Of a stretch of 64,000 nucleotides of DNA, positions 61,331 through 64,000 are shown piece after piece; within the stretch, counting starts at the first letter, position 1, and each line of letters opens with the position of its first letter. This stretch comes from Forficula auricularia (Eukaryota; Arthropoda; Insecta; Dermaptera; Forficulidae). The translations under genes were made by a program, and so were the position numbers. The DNA lies in assembly GCA_024734495.1 (NCBI GenBank), contig JALMQS010000552.1, positions 1 through 64,000 on the forward strand, given 5' to 3'. The notes beneath the pieces are model-generated. The model was given only the letters and a program-made list of their open reading frames with translations. It made no database searches and was not told the DNA's origin.

Positions 61331-62423
61331 TCTATATATATATATATATAAAATTAAGGTTTTGTCTGTACATTGGTCCAAATCACGCCAAATTTTGGTT
61401 GCACACGTTTCAAGCAAAGTTATGAACGAAAACACCCTCAACAGAATTCCTTTCTGTCTGTGTGTTTCCGTGAGTTCCGCGAAAAGTTGCTCACGATTCA
61501 CGTAAAAACGGCTGAAGGGATTATTCTGAAATTTCAAATTTACATCAGATGTCTTCTAACTTACGTTTTTGGCTATATAACGTTTTGATATTTTGACCCC
61601 AAAAGGGGGTTTGGGGTGGCGCACGAATGAAAATTATCAAATAACTCCTAAACTATTAACTCTACAACAAATTTTATAATGAACAAAGTTGTAGGGGATG
61701 TGAATTCTGACAACTTTTGTTTAAAAAAATTCCCCCTAAAACCACCCAAAAAGGGGAGGAGGGTGAAAATATGAAAATTCTTGCTCTTGGACCAAACTCA
61801 ACCAAATTTTATATATATAATCTGTGGGTCACTAGAAGGCTAGAAATCCAACAACTAACGACCCAAAATGGGGAGGGGGTCAAAAAATGAAAATTCTTAC
61901 CCTTAGAGTAAACTTAACCAAATTTTATATACATAATCAGTGGGTTACTAGAAGACTAGAAATGCAAAAACTGGGTGCGGAGGTGTGTTAGGGTATAGGG
62001 TGCGGGGGGTCCAGGGGGTGAGGGCGCGGGGGTAGAATGTGGGTGAGGTAGTAAGACGAAGTAGGGTGAAGGGGGTGGTGCGGGCTGGAGTCCAGGGGGC
62101 GTAGTGGGGGTGGGGGTCCAGGGGGCTAGGCGGGGGTGTGGTGCGTGGGGGTGGGGCCCGGGGGTGGTGGTGCAGGGTGGAGAAGGGGGTTGAGGTGAGT
62201 GCCCAGAGACGAAGTGGGATGGGGCGAGGTAGAGGTCGTGGGTGGAGGTGGGGTGCCGGTGGGGTGGTGTTGTGGGGACGGGTACGGGCACGGGTGCGGG
62301 GGTGATGGTGCTGGGTGGGTTTCGGGGTGTGTGGTGGGTGGGGGTGGGGTTCGTTGGTTGGGGGTCCAGGCGGCGTGCCCCATGGTTAGCAAGAGGGCGG
62401 CCGAAGGCGGGCCTTGCAGCTAG
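61331..62423 (+). mobile_element. Helitron, non-autonomous, copy 3
   Basis: Starts TCTATATATATATATATATA after A and ends AGCTAG before T. The 3' hairpin stem is GCAAG/CTTGC with a longer, GC-rich loop. The internal module (CTGTGGGTCACTAGAAGGCT) is present twice, as in copy 2. The G-rich block 61975-62360 gives long proline- or glycine-rich frames on both strands that are not genes. Confidence 0.85.
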
Positions 62424-62737
62424 TATCAAAATAAAATATATTAGCGAATTTTTCAAACTGGATTATAAGCAGAAACCTTAATAAAACAAAAATCATTTAA
62501 TGAAAACTTTAAATTTTTATTTTGAAAATAGAAAAAAATTTAATTAGTGTTTGTATCATCATTTTTCAAATGTTTCAGCATAAGCGCCTTAAAGTTAGTC
62601 AACTATATCTACGCGAAGGTGTATAGATAAACCAACCGCTCTGAATCTGAAAAAGATACACAGTCAGGAAGAAAAATTTGAGTGACTCCGAATTTTAACT
62701 TTCTTGTACATTATTATCTCATTATTATCTTTTAAAT

Positions 62738-63190
62738 CAGGGTTGCGGCCCGCGGGCCGCATTCGGCCCAGCGTTGCAATGAATGGAACCCGATATAAAA
62801 TAATAAACTTTCTTAAAAGTTTAGATTTGTAAGTACTTATGAAAAACATATCAGATCAAATTGGCCCTGATAAAAAAAAGCCAATTTTTCCAAAATAAGT
62901 GTCACATTAGGTTTATAAAAAAATTTGGAAAAATACTGAAAATGATTTGAAGATTAAAACTGTTGATTTTTAAATTTTGATTTGAAAGCTAGATTATATT
63001 TGTAAGTCCATTTTAAGTAGATATAAATATTTTACTTCCGGACTTTCTGATTGAATGAAAAAATTGCAATAAAACAGTGAAAGAAGAATTTAATAATGTC
63101 GTTGAATTAAAAATAAATAAAATTATTCTCGTAGAAACAAATATTCCTGGCTTCCCAATATTATTGATATCACTTTTGAAAGTATTATAT
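62738..63190. mobile_element. hAT-like left end, right end not found
   Basis: CAGGGTTGCGGCCCGCGGGC and CCGCATTCGGCCC are typical of a hAT end. TTTGGCCCAACTAAG near 63838 could be an eroded right end, but the match is poor. Confidence 0.4.
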
Positions 63191-63202
63191 ACCTATACTA
63201 TA

Positions 63203-63457
63203 TCGTCGCCTTAGAGAGTAAACCTGCTAACTCACAACAAGGAAATTTTACAGGGCAGAGAAAAAAACAAACAAAATTTAATATTGTTGTTATGGAAAGA
63301 AACTATTTTTCACATTTTTTTTTTCTACAACTTACGATTGTAATTTTAAGTAGCAGTTTTACTTGGACGATACTGCATCTCTTTTTCTTTCTAACGGTAT
63401 TAATATGTCATATTTGATAAAAAATGGTATTAGCAGGTTTACACTCTAAGCCTACGA
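63203..63457. mobile_element. TCGTCGCC MITE, uninterrupted copy
   Basis: TCGTCGCCTTAGAGAGTAAA at the left mirrors TTTACACTCTAAGCCTACGA at the right. It is the empty-site relative of 20253-20693. Confidence 0.75.
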
Positions 63458-63459
63458 TA

Positions 63460-64000
63460 TGTAAGGATGTGAGATGCTATTTTTAAGAAAGAAATTCAGG
63501 AAAAGTACAATAGGATTAGAAGTACATGTTTGAATAAAATTAATAATAAATTTAATGAAGTTTTTATTAATTAAAAACCTATCAACATTCCCTAATTACA
63601 TTTTTTATTGTTTTTTTATATATAATTTCTTATTTAAGCGATTAAAATTTTTTGATTTGCTTTGCTTTTTGGTTTTAAAAAATTTCTTAACTAAAATAAG
63701 TAAAAATTTATTAGGCTATGACATTTTTGCTTATTGATCTTGGTGAATATCATTATTGTACATTATTTATTATAGCTTTTGTAATTAACAACTATCAATA
63801 GAATTAAAATATGTTATGTGTGGCTTTTTCCTAAAATTTGGCCCAACTAAGACTAAAGGTTTAAAATCATTCATAGATCATTTGTAATAAATGTCCTTGA
63901 AGTAATTCTTTTCAAATTTCATGTTTCTTCTATGTCCAGAGTTTTGGGCTATTTCGATGATGAATGAGTGAGTTTGTTTTTATATATGTTGTAGTAAAAA
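63460..64000. other. AT-rich stretch, nothing recognised
   Basis: A 60-codon frame at 63555 is hydrophobic and AT-driven; I do not call it a gene. Confidence 0.35.

Overview
This is a very AT-rich, animal-type nuclear sequence made almost entirely of layered transposable elements. Jockey-type, Tigger/pogo, Tc1 and hAT remnants, three Helitrons and tRNA-derived SINEs point to a metazoan, most likely an arthropod. The species cannot be named from the sequence. I see no complete host gene. The few coding remnants with a recognisable product are transposon-derived: a Tc1 transposase at 2240-2842, a jockey-type reverse transcriptase end at 12740-13235, a Tigger transposase tail at 30612-31104 and a hAT transposase piece at 56967-57239. 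Three low-confidence exon-like islands (about 10717-10808, 13830-14049 and 21989-22197) and several GC-richer single-copy islands (3380-3660, 17940-18120, 39110-39290, 50815-51340) are the best candidates for host sequence.

The most striking content is a set of small palindromic elements carrying hammerhead self-cleaving ribozyme motifs (core CTGANGA, stem II, GAAA, short stem III, cleavage base). I group them by stem. HH-A has stem II like GAAGGT/ACCTTC and stem III ACTATAGT. HH-B has GAGGGC/GCCCTC and the same stem III. HH-C has GGAGG/CCTCC and stem III ACGT. HH-D has GGCC/GGCC and ACGT. HH-E has GGA/TCC and ATATAT. HH-F is a degenerate relative inside a 2.2-kb palindrome. Thirteen copies keep the catalytic core. 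Most elements have two ribozymes in opposite orientation around a centre, and in nearly every readable pair exactly one of the two is intact. Several insertions, from different families, are bounded by 12-14 bp target duplications. No reverse transcriptase or GIY-YIG ORF of Penelope type lies in the window, so these look like non-autonomous, retrozyme-like or Penelope-LTR-like elements moved in trans.

Layout. 1-5.1 kb: foldback element, hAT half, Tc1 remnant, HH-A fragments. 5.1-7.4 kb: a 2.2-kb palindrome built from two inverted CCGACTTC elements. 8-13.5 kb: HH-A, HH-D and HH-B elements, two more CCGACTTC elements and a jockey fragment. 13.8-17.5 kb: SINEs, TTAA-flanked TIR elements with a conserved short peptide, and an HH-E copy. 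18.8-22 kb: nested Harbinger-like MITE, HH-D and hAT elements. 22.4-28 kb: the densest hammerhead cluster. 28.8-32.5 kb: a duplicated repeat of which one copy is split by a MITE, two hATs and a Tigger while its neighbour keeps the empty site. 34-44.3 kb: hAT MITEs, HH-C, Helitron 1 and foldbacks. 45.8-50 kb: MITEs and a SINE palindrome. 51.5-57.6 kb: HH-C with target duplication, Helitron 2, and a hAT with a perfect 8-bp duplication holding two nested elements. 59.4-63.5 kb: foldback, Helitron 3 and a MITE.

The nesting, empty sites and target duplications allow parts of the insertion history to be read directly. All family names are from motif recognition by eye, without database comparison.
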